Below are positions 35,151 to 46,484 of a DNA stretch of 64,000 nucleotides, in pieces. The DNA lies in NCBI RefSeq assembly GCF_023159225.1, contig NC_063176.1, positions 6,150,963-6,214,962 on the forward strand, given 5' to 3'. The notes below the pieces were generated by a model. That model was not told where the DNA came from. It made no database searches and saw only the letters and a program-made list of their open reading frames with translations. The position numbers and the translations under genes were made by a program. How positions within the stretch are numbered: position 1 is the first letter of the stretch; every line of letters starts with the position of its first letter. The stretch is from Perognathus longimembris pacificus (taxonomy: Eukaryota; Chordata; Mammalia; Rodentia; Heteromyidae).

Positions 35151-36589
35151 TAGTATGTACAAACCACTTCACATGTATGCATGAAAAGGTCACAATAAAC
35201 GCAATGTTTTACAACTAATTTATTTTAATAAAACTAATGTCACAAAATAGTACTATGTGCTAATAAAACAAAAATTGTGTGATAAAAACACAACGTGTAC
35301 ATGCTAATAAAAATGTTATGAAATAAAAACCTACTCTAATTGTTGATATGAGGTCTGAGACACCTTGGAACATAGTAGATAAGTTAGTAACTTAGCTCAG
35401 GTCATCTGTGCCCTGTGTCATGCTTTTCTAATCAATGGTTCAGTGAACTTTGACAGTACAAACTGTCAGCATATTTGATTTCAGTATGTACAATAGTTAT
35501 ACCAATTGGGTCAACTTCATGATTTATAGGCATCATATAATTTAATGCATGTGACATGCTTTACTAGTGCCAAGTAAGGGCTCAATGAATGCTTTTATGA
35601 CCTCCTAGAATTCATTAGCAGACATAGAGAATGCAAGGACATTCTTTTTTTAATAAGAGAAAAAGTAACATAAGAGAAAGCATTTCCCTTCCCCAAAACA
35701 AGGCATGTTATTTTACTTGGTGAATGTGAAGACCTTTCAGAAGGTTCAGTGCTAATCTTTCTATACTTCTTATTGGTCATCTATAAATCAAAAGCTCTTG
35801 AAAATCTTCCATTAGGTTCAGTAGTTTGCTACAACAGGAAAAGCAATGTATTTATGGTTAGTGGTTTGTCACAGAATATGTGACAAATAATGTGAATAAA
35901 CAAACACTCAGGTGAAGAAGCACATTAGGTAGGCACCATTTCTATTCCAGGGAGTTTGGGTTTTTTAAGCCCCAATCTCCAAGGATTTTAGAGCCTTGTG
36001 TTGGTAGAATGTTGACCACCAGTGTGATGTTTTTTAGCTCAGTCCCCAGCAGCAAGCCTCTCCTGAGAGATCTTGCTGTGGCTCCAAAAGTTTCCAACCA
36101 TTATGTATACCTTGACATTTTTTTTGGAGAAAGGCTCCACTTGATGAATATCTACAGTCCTCCCTGCATAGACAGTGGGAAAGGTCAAGAATTTAGAAGC
36201 TCTTGTATCAGGAACCTAGGACTATGCCTAAGCATTTTGGTGAGAGATCATTCTTCCACTCCTATTACTGAGGAAATGACTAGTCTTCAGGAGCTTTGTG
36301 CTAAAGTGCTATATTTCTAATCATATCATAATCTCACAGCCTAAGAGAGAAAGACTAAACAAAGATATTCTATTCTTAAAAGGATGGGTACTGCTTCTCC
36401 ACACCATGAACTAAGGGTCTTCTTTTTGAGTAAATTTTATTAGGATGTGGCCCCTATCAACAATTTACAAGTTTCTATTATCGATGTCTGATTTCTCATC
36501 ATGCTGTTTCATTTAAACCACAAATTCTGTAAATTACATTATTTACATAAATCTCACTTGCATCTGTATTAGCAGAATTGAGGTCACCA
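35151..36589. other. Unassigned stretch
   Basis: No gene, RNA or clear repeat. The 103-codon plus frame at 36009-36320 has no recognised domain. Confidence 0.45.
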
Positions 36590-36659
36590 CTTTCCTTCCT
36601 AAGCAATAGATATTTCTATTAGATATTTCTAAGATATTTCTATTGCTTAGGAAGGAAAG
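36590..36659. repeat. Perfect inverted repeat (21-bp arms, 28-nt loop)
   Basis: CTTTCCTTCCTAAGCAATAG plus A at 36590-36610 is the exact reverse complement of 36639-36659. The loop (36611-36638) contains two or three copies of GATATTTCTA-type words. It folds into a perfect 21-bp stem. No SINE or L1 accounts for it. Confidence 0.95.
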
Positions 36660-36718
36660 ATATCTTAACATTCATTTTTGGTAAATTTATTAAAAACAGA
36701 ACAAACAAAAACAACTAT

Positions 36719-36911
36719 GTACTGGTGGCACATTCCTGCATTCTTGAGTACTAGGAAGCTGAGATCTGAGGATCTCAGTTCAAAGCTCTCCAGGTCAGGA
36801 GAGTTTGTGCGACTCCTAGCACCAATAACCTAATCAAAAAGCCAGAAGTGGAGCCCTGGCTGAAGTGGTACAGCACTAACCTTGACCAAAAACCTCAGTG
36901 CCACAACTCCA
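36719..36911 (+). repeat. SINE, B1-like head with Geo-type tail, sense, old
   Basis: GAGTACTAGGAAGCTGAGAT, CTGAGGATCTCAGTTCAAAG (head), then AAGCCAGAAGTGGAGCCCTG and AGTGGTACAGCACTAACCTT (Geo half). The end is truncated. Confidence 0.82.
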
Positions 36912-36919
36912 TTTTCAGC

Positions 36920-37006
36920 TTTTTTTTTCTGAATAATTATTTATTTGTTGTCAAAGTGATGGACAGAGGGGTTACAGTTTCATAGGTAAGGCACATGACT
37001 CGTTTG
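36920..37006 (-). mobile_element. L1 3' end fragment, antisense
   Basis: ATTTATTTGTTGTCAAAGTG, GACAGAGGGGTTACAGTTTC and ATAGGTAAGGCACATGACTC match the L1 3'UTR end in other copies. It is cut off at about 37006 by a SINE fragment. Confidence 0.8.
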
Positions 37007-37009
37007 GTC

Positions 37010-37118
37010 GTTACATGGAAAGTATCTCAAGGACTTCCCTGACTGGGCTAGCTTTGAACAATGATCTTCAGACCCAGGCTCCTGAGCGTCTCGGTGTGAG
37101 CCACCATCAGCTGTCTTG
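37010..37118 (-). repeat. B1-like SINE fragment, antisense
   Basis: ACTTCCCTGACTGGGCTAGC, TTTGAACAATGATCTTCAGA and GTGTGAGCCACCATCAGC form the reversed B1-like head without the Geo half. Confidence 0.75.
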
Positions 37119-39525
37119 AGATGGTCAGACTCCTGGGTTTGAGAGAATGTGTGATATTCCTTCCTGGTCGCTCAAGGTGGAAAGGAGGCCTGGAGCACTA
37201 GTTGATGAGGAGTCAAAGAGAAGCACGAAGGCACCTGGGGAGGAATTGGGGAGGAGAGCTATGCTGAATGCCCTGGGAAATACAGGATGTCAGATGCATA
37301 GAAAACTCCCCCAGATTTGGGGGACGTTTGTGAAAGGAATTGGAACTACTTGTCATAGCGTCCTGAGTTTGGTGGTTTGAGACATTATGCTGTGAATAAA
37401 GAAATGGACAGATAATTCTTGAGCGCCATATACCAGGCATTTTGGTCTGAATAATTCAGATCACAGATGTTCCATTCTTAAAATCACACTTTCATTCTAG
37501 GATTTATCAATATCCTACCTCTGGGTCTGTCAAGCAAATCTCCTAGATTCACGAGTGCTGACAGTGAAACGAGAGGCTTGATGCCAAGTTAAGACTGAGT
37601 AAGACTGAGCTGATAGCCAAGGAAATTTTTCTTGCAACCAGAGCTGCGGCTTCATCTTACACTGAGATCATTATAGTCTCGTCTCTCTTATTCCAAGAAA
37701 TAAGAAATCTCCTTTGATGAAATACAACTTGTTTGGATCCAGAAGTGTTTAGGAGGAATTAAATTTCTTTCCAGTAATGCACGCAATTTTTCAGTTATCA
37801 TTTCCTACTTCTTATCCACCTACATATCCTGGGATTTGTTTCCACTTAGAAAAAGAAAACCAATCTGAGAATAGTTCCGATCATGAACCTAGTAAAATAT
37901 ACATATGCATTTATTTAATTATACACATTTAATTAAACATAGCAACTTTATATTAATTTTGAATTAGTAGGGAAGTATTCCCTTTTGAATTAATTGTTTG
38001 AGACACAGGAAATATTAGACTCATTTGGAGCATACTGGAAAAGGATTGTCATAGTAAGAAATTTCTAGTGTCTCTGTGGGTAGCCTACTTGAACTTCAGC
38101 CTCATGTTCCTTCTGTCTTTACCTCCTCTCTTTGACCTACATGCATTGCCACCAAGCCTGAATTACGAATCCACACAGATTATTCCCTAGAGATGTAGTT
38201 CCTGGATATTGCATTGTACTGAACATACTGAAAGAGAAGTTCTGCCATGCTTGGTATGCAAGAGGAGATCGATGTCTTGAAGAAAACTCCTTGGAGAAGG
38301 CTGTCTGGGTTGCATCTGAGCGGGTGTTGATGCAGAAGTCAGAGGATGAGTCTCTGGCTAGAGAGCAGATACTGGGAAGATGGGAGAGAGCACACTACTG
38401 TAAGGTTGGTGGAAGAAACTGTCCATGCCTGGGTTCTGGGTACACAATGCTGTTTCATGGAGAAATGGCAAGTATGTCTTCAAGCTCTCATGATCTGAAG
38501 TCACGTGGATCTGAAACAGAAGAGTTTTGGTTTGGTATTTTCGCATTCTTTTGTTCTAATGAGTCGTTGCAATTCCTTTCTCACCTTCTGGATCATCTTT
38601 ATGTGAGTGAAGACCCAGAAGGACTGCAGCCAGCTGTCTTCACTTAGTCCTTTGCTTCCTTTTGTACAAAAAGTCATGGTTCAGACAGTCCAGGGAAATA
38701 TCAGCATCATGGTTGTTTACATAAGATCTATGGATTGCAGTATGAATTAAAACTGACAACATTCTAAAAGCTATCTTTAAATACATTTCTAAAATTAAGT
38801 CAGTAATAGCAAAATGTATTATTATGAGAAGCTATTATGTTTCTAAAACAAATGAGAAAGATGGAAATAGTTTGCTTTTGCAAATCTCACATATTTTTCA
38901 AATATCTTTAATGTATGACTTTAATAGGATAGAGTGAAATTCTCATTTCTGTTTCTTATTTGAAAGTTGAAATGTGTTTTTTTTCTTGAAGTATAAGAAG
39001 AAACATTGACCGCATACAGACAGAGAGTTGCCAATGTTATTATGTGAATAGCCTTTGCTGATTATTGTGCATATTCTTTAGTAAAACTAGTGCAAAAATT
39101 GACAACAAAAGTTTTCAAAAGATTAGCTGCAATGTGAAGATTTAAAGGATAGGAACAAAGTCTTTGTACTCTGCTACATTGTATGCTTTCCCATTGTATT
39201 GTTTGGAAACATGTATTGGCATTGGCCACTCAAAGTATTCATTCCATCACATCCAGCAATATGAAAAAAATCGCATGTGTTAACGTCACCATCTATCTGA
39301 GAACAACCTTCAAATGCTGAAAAGCTCTCAAATTAATGAAAGTGGAAGCTATTCCTAAATTCTAATTTTTGGTTGAAAGCTCAAATTTTATCACCGGATA
39401 CAAACACTGTCAGTTTTCTTTGAAATGACAGTCCAATCCTTCACATTTAAGGAACTGCCTGCCAAGTACCCAAATTTGAACAACCATCGTGTGTCTGCCA
39501 GTCCTTTATTTTGGAAGTAAAAAGC
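37119..39525. other. Unassigned stretch of 2.4 kb
   Basis: Two open frames (37147-37380, 77 codons; 38291-38647, 118 codons) have ordinary amino-acid mixtures but no recognisable domain, and I have no evidence that they are genes. No definite repeats. Confidence 0.4.
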
Positions 39526-41196
39526 AAAATAAATAAATAAAGCTTACCATGAGAAAACTAAAGCGCTCTGGGTGGCCCCTTCTAGGAGCTAAGACCCCAA
39601 CCCCAAAGACTGCTCTAGGTCTGATCACTCCCAAGGACTTCAGGGCCCACTCTGGTGCTTTGGATGATATCTTCCCTCCCAACACTTCTTGTGCTGGTTC
39701 TCCCCTCCCGTTCCCCTGACAAGCGCCCTGCTCACCCCCTTTGCGCTGTTTCTCTCTACCCCTCGTCTGCTTCGCTCTGGCCTTTGTGCTGGTTCTCTGC
39801 CACACTCTGCTACTTTCACTTCCACCAGTCTTCTTGCCTCCTTTCCTATGCACCTTGGGCTTCTGGGGGGACCAGTATCCTGGGATCCTTGAGGGAACCC
39901 CACTCATCTGCTCCCCGGTCTGTTATCTATCTGCTCGTCCTGGACATGTTTAACACGGACATTTTTCTCAGCTGCTTCTTTGTCTTTTCCCAGAGCCTCT
40001 GAAAAGATAGCATTGGAAAACTTTCTCCATCTGCTCAATTTTATGACTAAAGGACTTCGGGGTGCTCCTTGCCCAACCTTTGAAATGGCTGCTGTCCTGC
40101 CCCTCCTGCCTCATGGAGACACCCCAAGCTGGGTGGCACCTTTCCTGTCCCAGTCCTGTTGCCCACTCTCGCCTGTACCTCCACACTTCTGCCCTTGCCC
40201 CTGGCACAGTCTGCTGGCCCGGCGATCATGCCAGCCCGTTCATTCATCAGCTCATGGCCCTAGTCCTCCCTGGCCTCGTGTTGACCCTGATATCCCAAAG
40301 GATTAGCGGCCCAGAAGTCAAATCGACTCTGCGTCTGGTCATCCTTAGTAAGCTAACCTGTGGCTTTCTCCAGGTTCTGTCCCCCCGAACCCCAGACCTC
40401 CTGTCCCCCAGCTACTACCCCTGGCTCTTTCTGCCAAGCAGCCCATTGAGTGCCCCGCTCCTCCAAGAGCTCCTCGCTCTGGCTACTGGATTCCCCTCCC
40501 CTTGACTCCATTAGGGACGCTTCGTCCATCAGTGCCTTCACGTGGCGGCTGCCCCACTGGCCACCGCCCCGCCCGCCTTCAACTCCAGGTCCCCTAACCT
40601 GTGGAGCTGCCCACTAGGCTTTGTGCTTTCCTTGGCCCCAGGCATTAAACATGGTTCCTAGAGCCCATCCACTCTCAAGAAGCCATTGGTTTCATCTCTC
40701 ATCTGGCCCTTTTCATAGGTCTTGCCCCCCACCCCCGTCCCCATCTCTAAGCCCAACGGGCCCTAGGGGTACGCCACGGACTTGGGCTTTGACCTTGATG
40801 GCACACTGTACTAGCTGCTCGCTTAGTGATGTCGTTGCTGGTGACCTCTGGCCCAGCCCTTTCCCCTGCCACTTTATCCTGGCCATGGCCTGTCTTCCCT
40901 GGCAGACCTCTCTTTGCAAGCTTCTGGCCTTTAGCCTGACACTTCTTTCTTAGTCCTTACCTTGTGGTCCATGTCCTGGACCCCGCTTCCTACTCAGGCT
41001 AGGTTTTCTCATACCCATCCCTTACAAAGACCCACTAGTAGGCTCCTGTCTCGTGTCCACGCGGCCACTAGAGTGAACTCCTTTCCTGGACCCTTCGTGG
41101 CAACCTTTCCCCCAGGCTCCTAACTTGGGCAGTCCACTTACACATTGCCTTGGGAACAGCCTGGTAACTTCCTTGAGAAGTTTGTAATAAACTTCT
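39526..41196 (+). other. GC-rich block of unknown origin, possible retrocopy or composite element
   Basis: About 1.67 kb of GC-rich, pyrimidine-biased sequence set in AT-rich DNA, with sharp edges at both ends. There is no long frame: the best are 147 codons plus (40062-40505) and 133 codons minus (39506-39907), both low in complexity and Pro/Leu- or Arg-rich, so probably not coding. The right end has AATAAACTTCTTTAAA, a poly-A signal close to the edge. TAAAAAGCA occurs at the left edge (39517-39525) and again after the right edge, which would suit a short TSD of a poly-A retrocopy in plus orientation. Short words recur (GTGCTGGTTCTC at 39691 and 39786; CTAACCTGTGG near 40353 and 40594), hinting at degenerate repeats. 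The source transcript was not recognised. Confidence 0.45.
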
Positions 41197-41216
41197 TTAA
41201 AGTATAATGGCACAGT

Positions 41217-41296
41217 ATGGCAAGAAATGTACTCACGACCTTACATATGTAACTGTAACCCCTCTGTACATTAACTTGACAATAAAATTAATTTTT
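41217..41296 (+). mobile_element. Very short L1 3' end insertion, sense
   Basis: CATATGTAACTGTAACCCCT, CTGTACATTAACTTGACAAT and AATAAAATTAA are the last 80 or so bases of the L1 3'UTR. The flanks TTTAAAGTATAATGGCACAG (about 41190-41211) and TTTAAAAAGCATAGTGGCAT (about 41298-41320) align as a diverged TSD. The L1 tail is therefore a separate insertion into the 3' end of the GC-rich block, not part of it. Confidence 0.8.
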
Positions 41297-41479
41297 TTTA
41301 AAAAGCATAGTGGCATAGTAATACCCGGACATGTTAGGTCACTGAAATACATCCAAGGAATGGAAGAATGTACATATGTGATTCAGATAGAGTTGAAAGG
41401 AAACAAAACGATCCATGATGTATAGGGACAACATAAATAAGAAAATTGTGAATCAAAATCAGAGTAATCCTGAACCACA

Positions 41480-41760
41480 TGCTAGCAAGTAACAGAGCTG
41501 CCTATCTACAGCACAAACGGATAGAATTAAAAGTAGAAATACATGACTCCAGAGCCATATTTGGAGACTTTCACCCCCATCACCCCTCCTCTCAACAATA
41601 TAGAAAGTCAAAGAAATGGAGGATCTGAAAAACCATGTCAATTAATGGGGTGGGTATAAGAGATATTTGTAGGCAATCTTTACCCAGCTGCAACAAATAT
41701 GCATGTTTGTTAAACATTCTTGAAGTATGTACTAGACTTCATTCTTGAAATGAAAGTCAC
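41480..41760 (+). mobile_element. L1 ORF2 endonuclease-region fragment, sense, old
   Basis: GCAAGTAACAGAGCTGCCTA, then ATTTGGAGACTTTCACCCCC, then AGAGATATTTGTAGGCAATC, then CCAGCTGCAACAAATATGCA follow the order of L1 ORF2 around the end of its endonuclease domain (the '...GGAGACTTTAACACC...' and '...CAGCTGCAAAATACAC...' words). Many indels and stops. Confidence 0.65.
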
Positions 41761-43724
41761 AGAAGTCATGATTGTTCCTGACATTTGAGGGATTCAGTGA
41801 GTGGATTATCCATAGATAGTATCAGGGAAAACAGTGGCAATCAGTCACTTGTACCCGGAGTATATTATAATCACTGTCCTAACAGTGATGTTATGTTATG
41901 ATTTTGCAAGCTGTTTCCTCTAGGAAATACTGGGTAAAAACAGAACTCTCTTTTTAATACTTTTTCCAAATACTGCAATTTAAAAAATGGTAAGTTGCAT
42001 TGATTATTTTTTGACATTTCCTTTGATTTACAAATATACTTTGTGTGTGAAAATAGGCATTTACATAGCTTTTATTGTCTTAAATTGAAATGATAAAAAT
42101 ATGAATCAATCACTGTGATAAAGGAAAATGTTAAGCTAAATTTGATTTGAGAATGGTATATAAAAATGGAGATAGAATATGGAATGAATTGACACGTTTG
42201 CTTTAAATGTTTTCAGCATGCTGAATGTTAAACAGCATCTCATCTTAATTTAAATTTTAGTTAGGGCCATTTCAAATGACAGGCAACCACCTTAAGCATT
42301 TACTTAAATGCTTTTATTCTTACTTTTTAAATTACTTGCTTTTATACTTACTTTTTAAATTACCATGAAGCGGGTGTTTTCCTAGGCATAAATATTCAAG
42401 ATGAGTCATCCTTCATTTTCCCAACTTTGATAAATTGAATAAAATCAGAGAAAAATATCTGAAGTTTCATCTCTAGGAAGACATTCGTCCAAATATAATG
42501 GTGAATCAGTTGCGAGCTTATTCTTTAAGGAGGTTTGATTTGCACCTAAAAGCTTTGAAATTTCTGTCTTGATCATAACATGCTTGCTGTGTTTAGTATA
42601 ATTGTCTTAGAAACAATTCCTTCCCTTTTTATTTGAGCAGCATGAGCCGCCTAAATCTTTCAGCCTTCTCAACAGCTGCGTTTTCATCAAAGTACTTAGC
42701 ACTGAATTTGGAGTTACAGTTTACAGCGAGGCATGAAGACAATGGACTAGAATATGGGCAGTATTGGTGAGGAGAGGTCTTCACAGTGTAAATACAGTGC
42801 TAGCTACCAGGATAAATAGCTGTCTCAAGCACATGACTAGATCACAGTGTGATTACTTTCAGAGTATTTGCAAATTGGGCTAATAATAGCACCCTGCCAA
42901 GAATAAAGCACTTTTGATCTGGTTTCTTTGGCTTCTGTTCCTCATTTTTCCCACCTCATTTATCTTACCAACATACTCATTTGCTATTTCAATTTGTAAA
43001 AGGTAGGTTCATTCAAAAAAATTGCTACTAAAGAAAGAAAACCTACCAAGAATATGCAAAGGTTTGGGGGACAAGTTCTCTGCATTGTGTGCTTTTATCT
43101 ACTGAAAAAATACATAGATACGGAGCAGAAATAATTTTTATTGTTCACATGTTCAAAGAATTACACTATGTGCAAAAAAACAGAAAGAAGGCTAACATTC
43201 TGTGAATGTATTAATGATTGCATAGATTTCTCTTTCGTTATCCCTCTGTCCACTTATGAGATCAAACTGCAAACTTTATCCATGAAAAAATAAGACAAAA
43301 CAAAATAAAACAAACAACTCACACACGCGCACACACACAAAAGCCCAAACAGTAATTTCTGTCCAGGAGCTAAAAATCTCTTGGCATATTTTTCTCCTAA
43401 GTGACACAGATTTTGTGTGAGATTCAAGATAATTGACAGATTTATGCATGTGCATCGTAGCTGGCTTGGTGCCTTTTCCCCTCCTACAAGGATACTCTTC
43501 TAAAATGTCTTAAGGCTCAGCCAGAAGCTTTAGCACATTTCCTTGAGAAGGAAGTTGGACTCAGTGTAGTCCTAAAACAGGTCTGCTGGTGAATGAAGTC
43601 ACAGTGCTGCAGAAGCAAGACCACTGCTGGTTAAAATAGAACAAAAGGGCTGTTTCTTTGTGGTTGGCAAACTGGAAGTATAAAATGTATTGCTTAAAAA
43701 CCAAAGAAATAAACAGCTCAACAC

Positions 43725-43728
<4 letters not shown>
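41761..43728. other. Unassigned stretch of 2 kb
   Basis: No gene recognised. The segment 42460-42830 has balanced composition and few simple repeats, so it may be unique or conserved DNA. Holds a 28-bp tandem duplication (42309-42363) and a short AC/GC run near 43320-43340. Confidence 0.4.
42309..42363 (+). repeat. 28-bp tandem duplication
   Basis: The unit beginning TGCTTTTATTCTTACTTTTT (42309-42336) is repeated at 42337-42363 with one substitution (ATTC to ATAC). Confidence 0.9.
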
Positions 43729-43760
<32 letters not shown>

Positions 43761-43769
43761 AAAAAAGAA
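43729..43769 (+). repeat. Poly-A run
   Basis: About 28 consecutive A followed by GAAAAAAGAAA. It looks like a retrocopy tail, but the sequence upstream (43600-43728) was not recognised as a known element. It could be the 3' end of an unidentified processed insert. Confidence 0.85.
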
Positions 43770-44384
43770 ATGTGGTGCTTCCAAAGCTTATTTAAATTGG
43801 TGATTTTCTTGCCTTTATGATCTCTTAGGAAGATTAAGTTACTTTTTTTAAAATCTCAATTTTATCTATGCTACACAAAAGTTAAAGAAGAGTGGTCACC
43901 AGAATGACCGTATTTTATTTAAAATAAAATTTCAGTTTTTAGCAATTTAGCACTTTATATTGGTTGGTTGGATCAGATAGATTTATACAGAACTTCCCTA
44001 TGCTTCATATCCTGTAAATAACATAAAATTTCTGCCACAAGCTTAACATTCATTCTTAAGTAAGATAAAGACATTGCATTACTAATAGTTTGGTTATATT
44101 ATTTGCATAATTTATATGCATTATTTTATCTTGCAATGTAGGTCACTCTAAATTATCCAGTTCCCTATGAAGTGATCCTGTTTCATTGTCTTAAAAGAAT
44201 TTTGATTCTATATAAAGGAACACTCTTTTGTACTAAATACTCAAAATTATTGGAGAAATCATTCCTAGCATTCCAGAGTACTACACTGGCTGGCTTTTAT
44301 ATGCATTTAGTTAATACAGAACTCTTCAGTTATATTCTCAGAGTTCAGAAGTCTCAGTAATCATAATATATTAAAATAGTATCC
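43770..44384. other. Unassigned AT-rich stretch
   Basis: No recognised feature. Confidence 0.45.
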
Positions 44385-44520
44385 AGGCATGTTAATACAT
44401 CAAGAAAGCATAAGCAGGGATATTATGAGTTTCAGGATGGTTCAGACTACACAATGAGATTGATGCTATCCTGCTACAGAATTCCATCCTGCCTCCACAA
44501 GTGTAATGAGCAATAAAATC
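44385..44520 (+). repeat. Possible B1-like SINE, sense, diverged
   Basis: GTATCCAGGCATGTTAATAC and GGATGGTTCAGACTACACAA, then GAGATTGATGCTATCCTGC resemble the B1 layout ('ccaggcatggtggtgca...ctacacaatgagacc...'). Strongly diverged. Confidence 0.45.
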
Positions 44521-44537
44521 TGCATCCCAACTATGTT

Positions 44538-44732
44538 CTAAAGAGAGGAAGGGAGAGAAAGAGAGAGACAGTGAAACAGAGAGAGAGGCAGAGGGACAAG
44601 GTGTAGAAAAGGAAGGAAAAGAGAGGGAAGGCAGGGAGGAAGGGAGGGAAGGAGGGAGGGAGAGAGGAGGGAGGGAGGCAGGGAAGACAGGTAAAGAAAG
44701 ACAAAGGAAGAAAGAAAAAGAGAAAAAAAAGT
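44538..44732. repeat. GA/GGAA-rich polypurine tract
   Basis: Imperfect GAGA, GGAAG and GGGA units over about 195 bases, purine on the plus strand. It lies at the tail side of the B1-like copy. Confidence 0.93.
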
Positions 44733-46084
44733 AAATGAAGAAATTTACCTCGAAAGTATTTTCTCCATTGTGTTAACTGTAAAACTCAATTGAAAGAGAA
44801 GTGAGGCATTGTCAGTATGAAGCTCATAATCAAGTAGAAGATATTGACAGTGAGGCAACTTCAAATTCATATGTATGTCAGTACCTTTACCAATAATTAT
44901 AATAACATATGATTCAGACATATATCACAATAGGGAAGTTCAAGAAGGGATTTGTGTCAGATGCAGAAACATGGTAGCAGGAAGGCACTGGAAGATAGGT
45001 CTTGACGGTTAGTGGAAGTACATGAATAAAGACAAAGAGGTGAGTTTCAGGTATTCACCAAATTATTGGTCATATTTAGCTAGAGTACTTGCTTCACATC
45101 ATGTAATGGGAAGGACAAAGGCAGGTCTATACTTGTTTCTTAACTAAGTAGCTTTCATTTTGGCCGAGAATTTCACATAATGATGAGGGACATACCCATG
45201 TTTTTCGGCTTCCATAGTATGGGAATTTCCAGCTAGAATAATTGGAAATAATGAAATTGAAAAGCCATTGAGTTCAATGTTTAAAACATTATATTGATAA
45301 ATTACTGAAATTCTACCCTAATGGAATTCAAGGAGTTTATAAACTCAGGTACCACAGCTTCATGACTTTTGATATCCAAGAAAGAATTGGTATTGATATA
45401 TCTTATCAGTTGGGTACATTGGGTGCAGACTGGTTTTGGAGTCAACTTATAATCCACACTACTAAAATGTCAAACTTGAATGTAAAGAAAATATAAGGAA
45501 GAAAAGAAAACGAAGACAATTTAATTGAAACTTTCAGTCATGGGTCATACTTTTGAAACATTTCCACCCCCACCCAGGCTTAAATTATACCTATTATTGT
45601 ATTATTCAATGGTAATTTGTGATTCTTTGTTTAATTTATTGAAAAAATGAGATGTTACAAATAATTAAAACAAGGAAAATTAAAGAGTATAAAAATCATA
45701 TCTGCTTACTAGAGTTGGACTGACTAAAATGGAAGGCATTTAGACTTCTAATTTAAAGAATAAGCTATTTGATATATATAGTAAATGAATTTGATGAAGT
45801 GATTCATAAGTTATTCCATGTTTACTCACATCCTCTTCTACAGTTGGTCTTGGACATCTTTCACAGTGGATGTCTTTTGAAAGTGATAAATGAGAGGGTT
45901 TGGGTAAAGAAAAATAGGGTGGTGGAAAAGTACCAGAATATTAGACTTTCTTAACAGAAACTATCTTCCCTGCTGAATGTTTAAAATGAATTAATGGTAT
46001 GACCCTTCAAGTTACCTAGCTGTGAACCAAAACCACGGCTCACTAATCACCTTCAGAAATAAAGGATAAATTCACCAGTAAGTT
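44733..46084. other. Unassigned AT-rich stretch
   Basis: No gene or clear repeat recognised. Confidence 0.45.
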
Positions 46085-46349
46085 TCAACATGCCACGTGA
46101 TGATCCGCTTGTATCTCCTTCCAGTGGTTGTACCCGCACTATCACTGTATCTCATCTGAGTACCCTGGATACTGTATATACTGGTATTAGAACGAGAGAA
46201 GTGAAAGGGAATATAAAAATCGGGAGACAAAGGATAAAAAGACAAACGACCACAAAAGCAATACTTACAAAAACATTTGGTACAAACCAACTGAACAACT
46301 CATGGGGGGAGAGGGAAAGGGGGAGGGGGAGGGGGAGGGGGGAACGAGT
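46085..46349 (+). mobile_element. L1 3'UTR fragment, sense, younger family
   Basis: TATCTCCTTCCAGTGGTTGT, ACCCGCACTATCACTGTATC, CAAAAGCAATACTTACAAAA and CATTTGGTACAAACCAACTG match the 8552-9330 copy (reversed) and 46916-47451. It ends in a G-rich tract (46303-46343) and lacks the normal 3' terminus. Confidence 0.88.
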
Positions 46350-46356
46350 AAGTAGT

Positions 46357-46464
46357 TGAGGCACAGCACCACTTCTGGTTTTCTGGTGATGAGAGCCATG
46401 GACTTTCCTGCTCGGGCTCGATTTGAACCTCAGATCTCGGCCTTGTGAGCCACTGATGCCAGGC
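46357..46464 (-). repeat. B1-like SINE fragment, antisense
   Basis: CACAGCACCACTTCTGGTTT, GCTCGATTTGAACCTCAGAT and TGAGCCACTGATGCCAGGC: a little of the Geo start and most of the reversed B1-like head. It lies exactly between two L1 fragments. Confidence 0.82.
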
Positions 46465-46484
46465 TTAAAATCTAATTTTTATGA

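Noticed and set aside
37147..38647. Frames at 37147-37380 and 38291-38647 as possible exons or small proteins
   Set aside because: No recognisable domain, signal peptide or conserved motif, and lengths are within chance expectation for a 64-kb window.
39506..40505. Several overlapping frames of 100-147 codons on both strands in the GC-rich block
   Set aside because: GC-rich sequence has few stop codons by chance. The frames overlap on both strands, are Pro/Leu- or Arg-rich, and show no domain or conserved motif.
39526..41296. Interpretation of the GC-rich block as the 5'UTR of an internally deleted L1
   Set aside because: The L1 tail at its end has its own probable TSD, and the block lacks the words expected of an L1 5'UTR that I know. 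A lineage-specific 5'UTR cannot be fully excluded.
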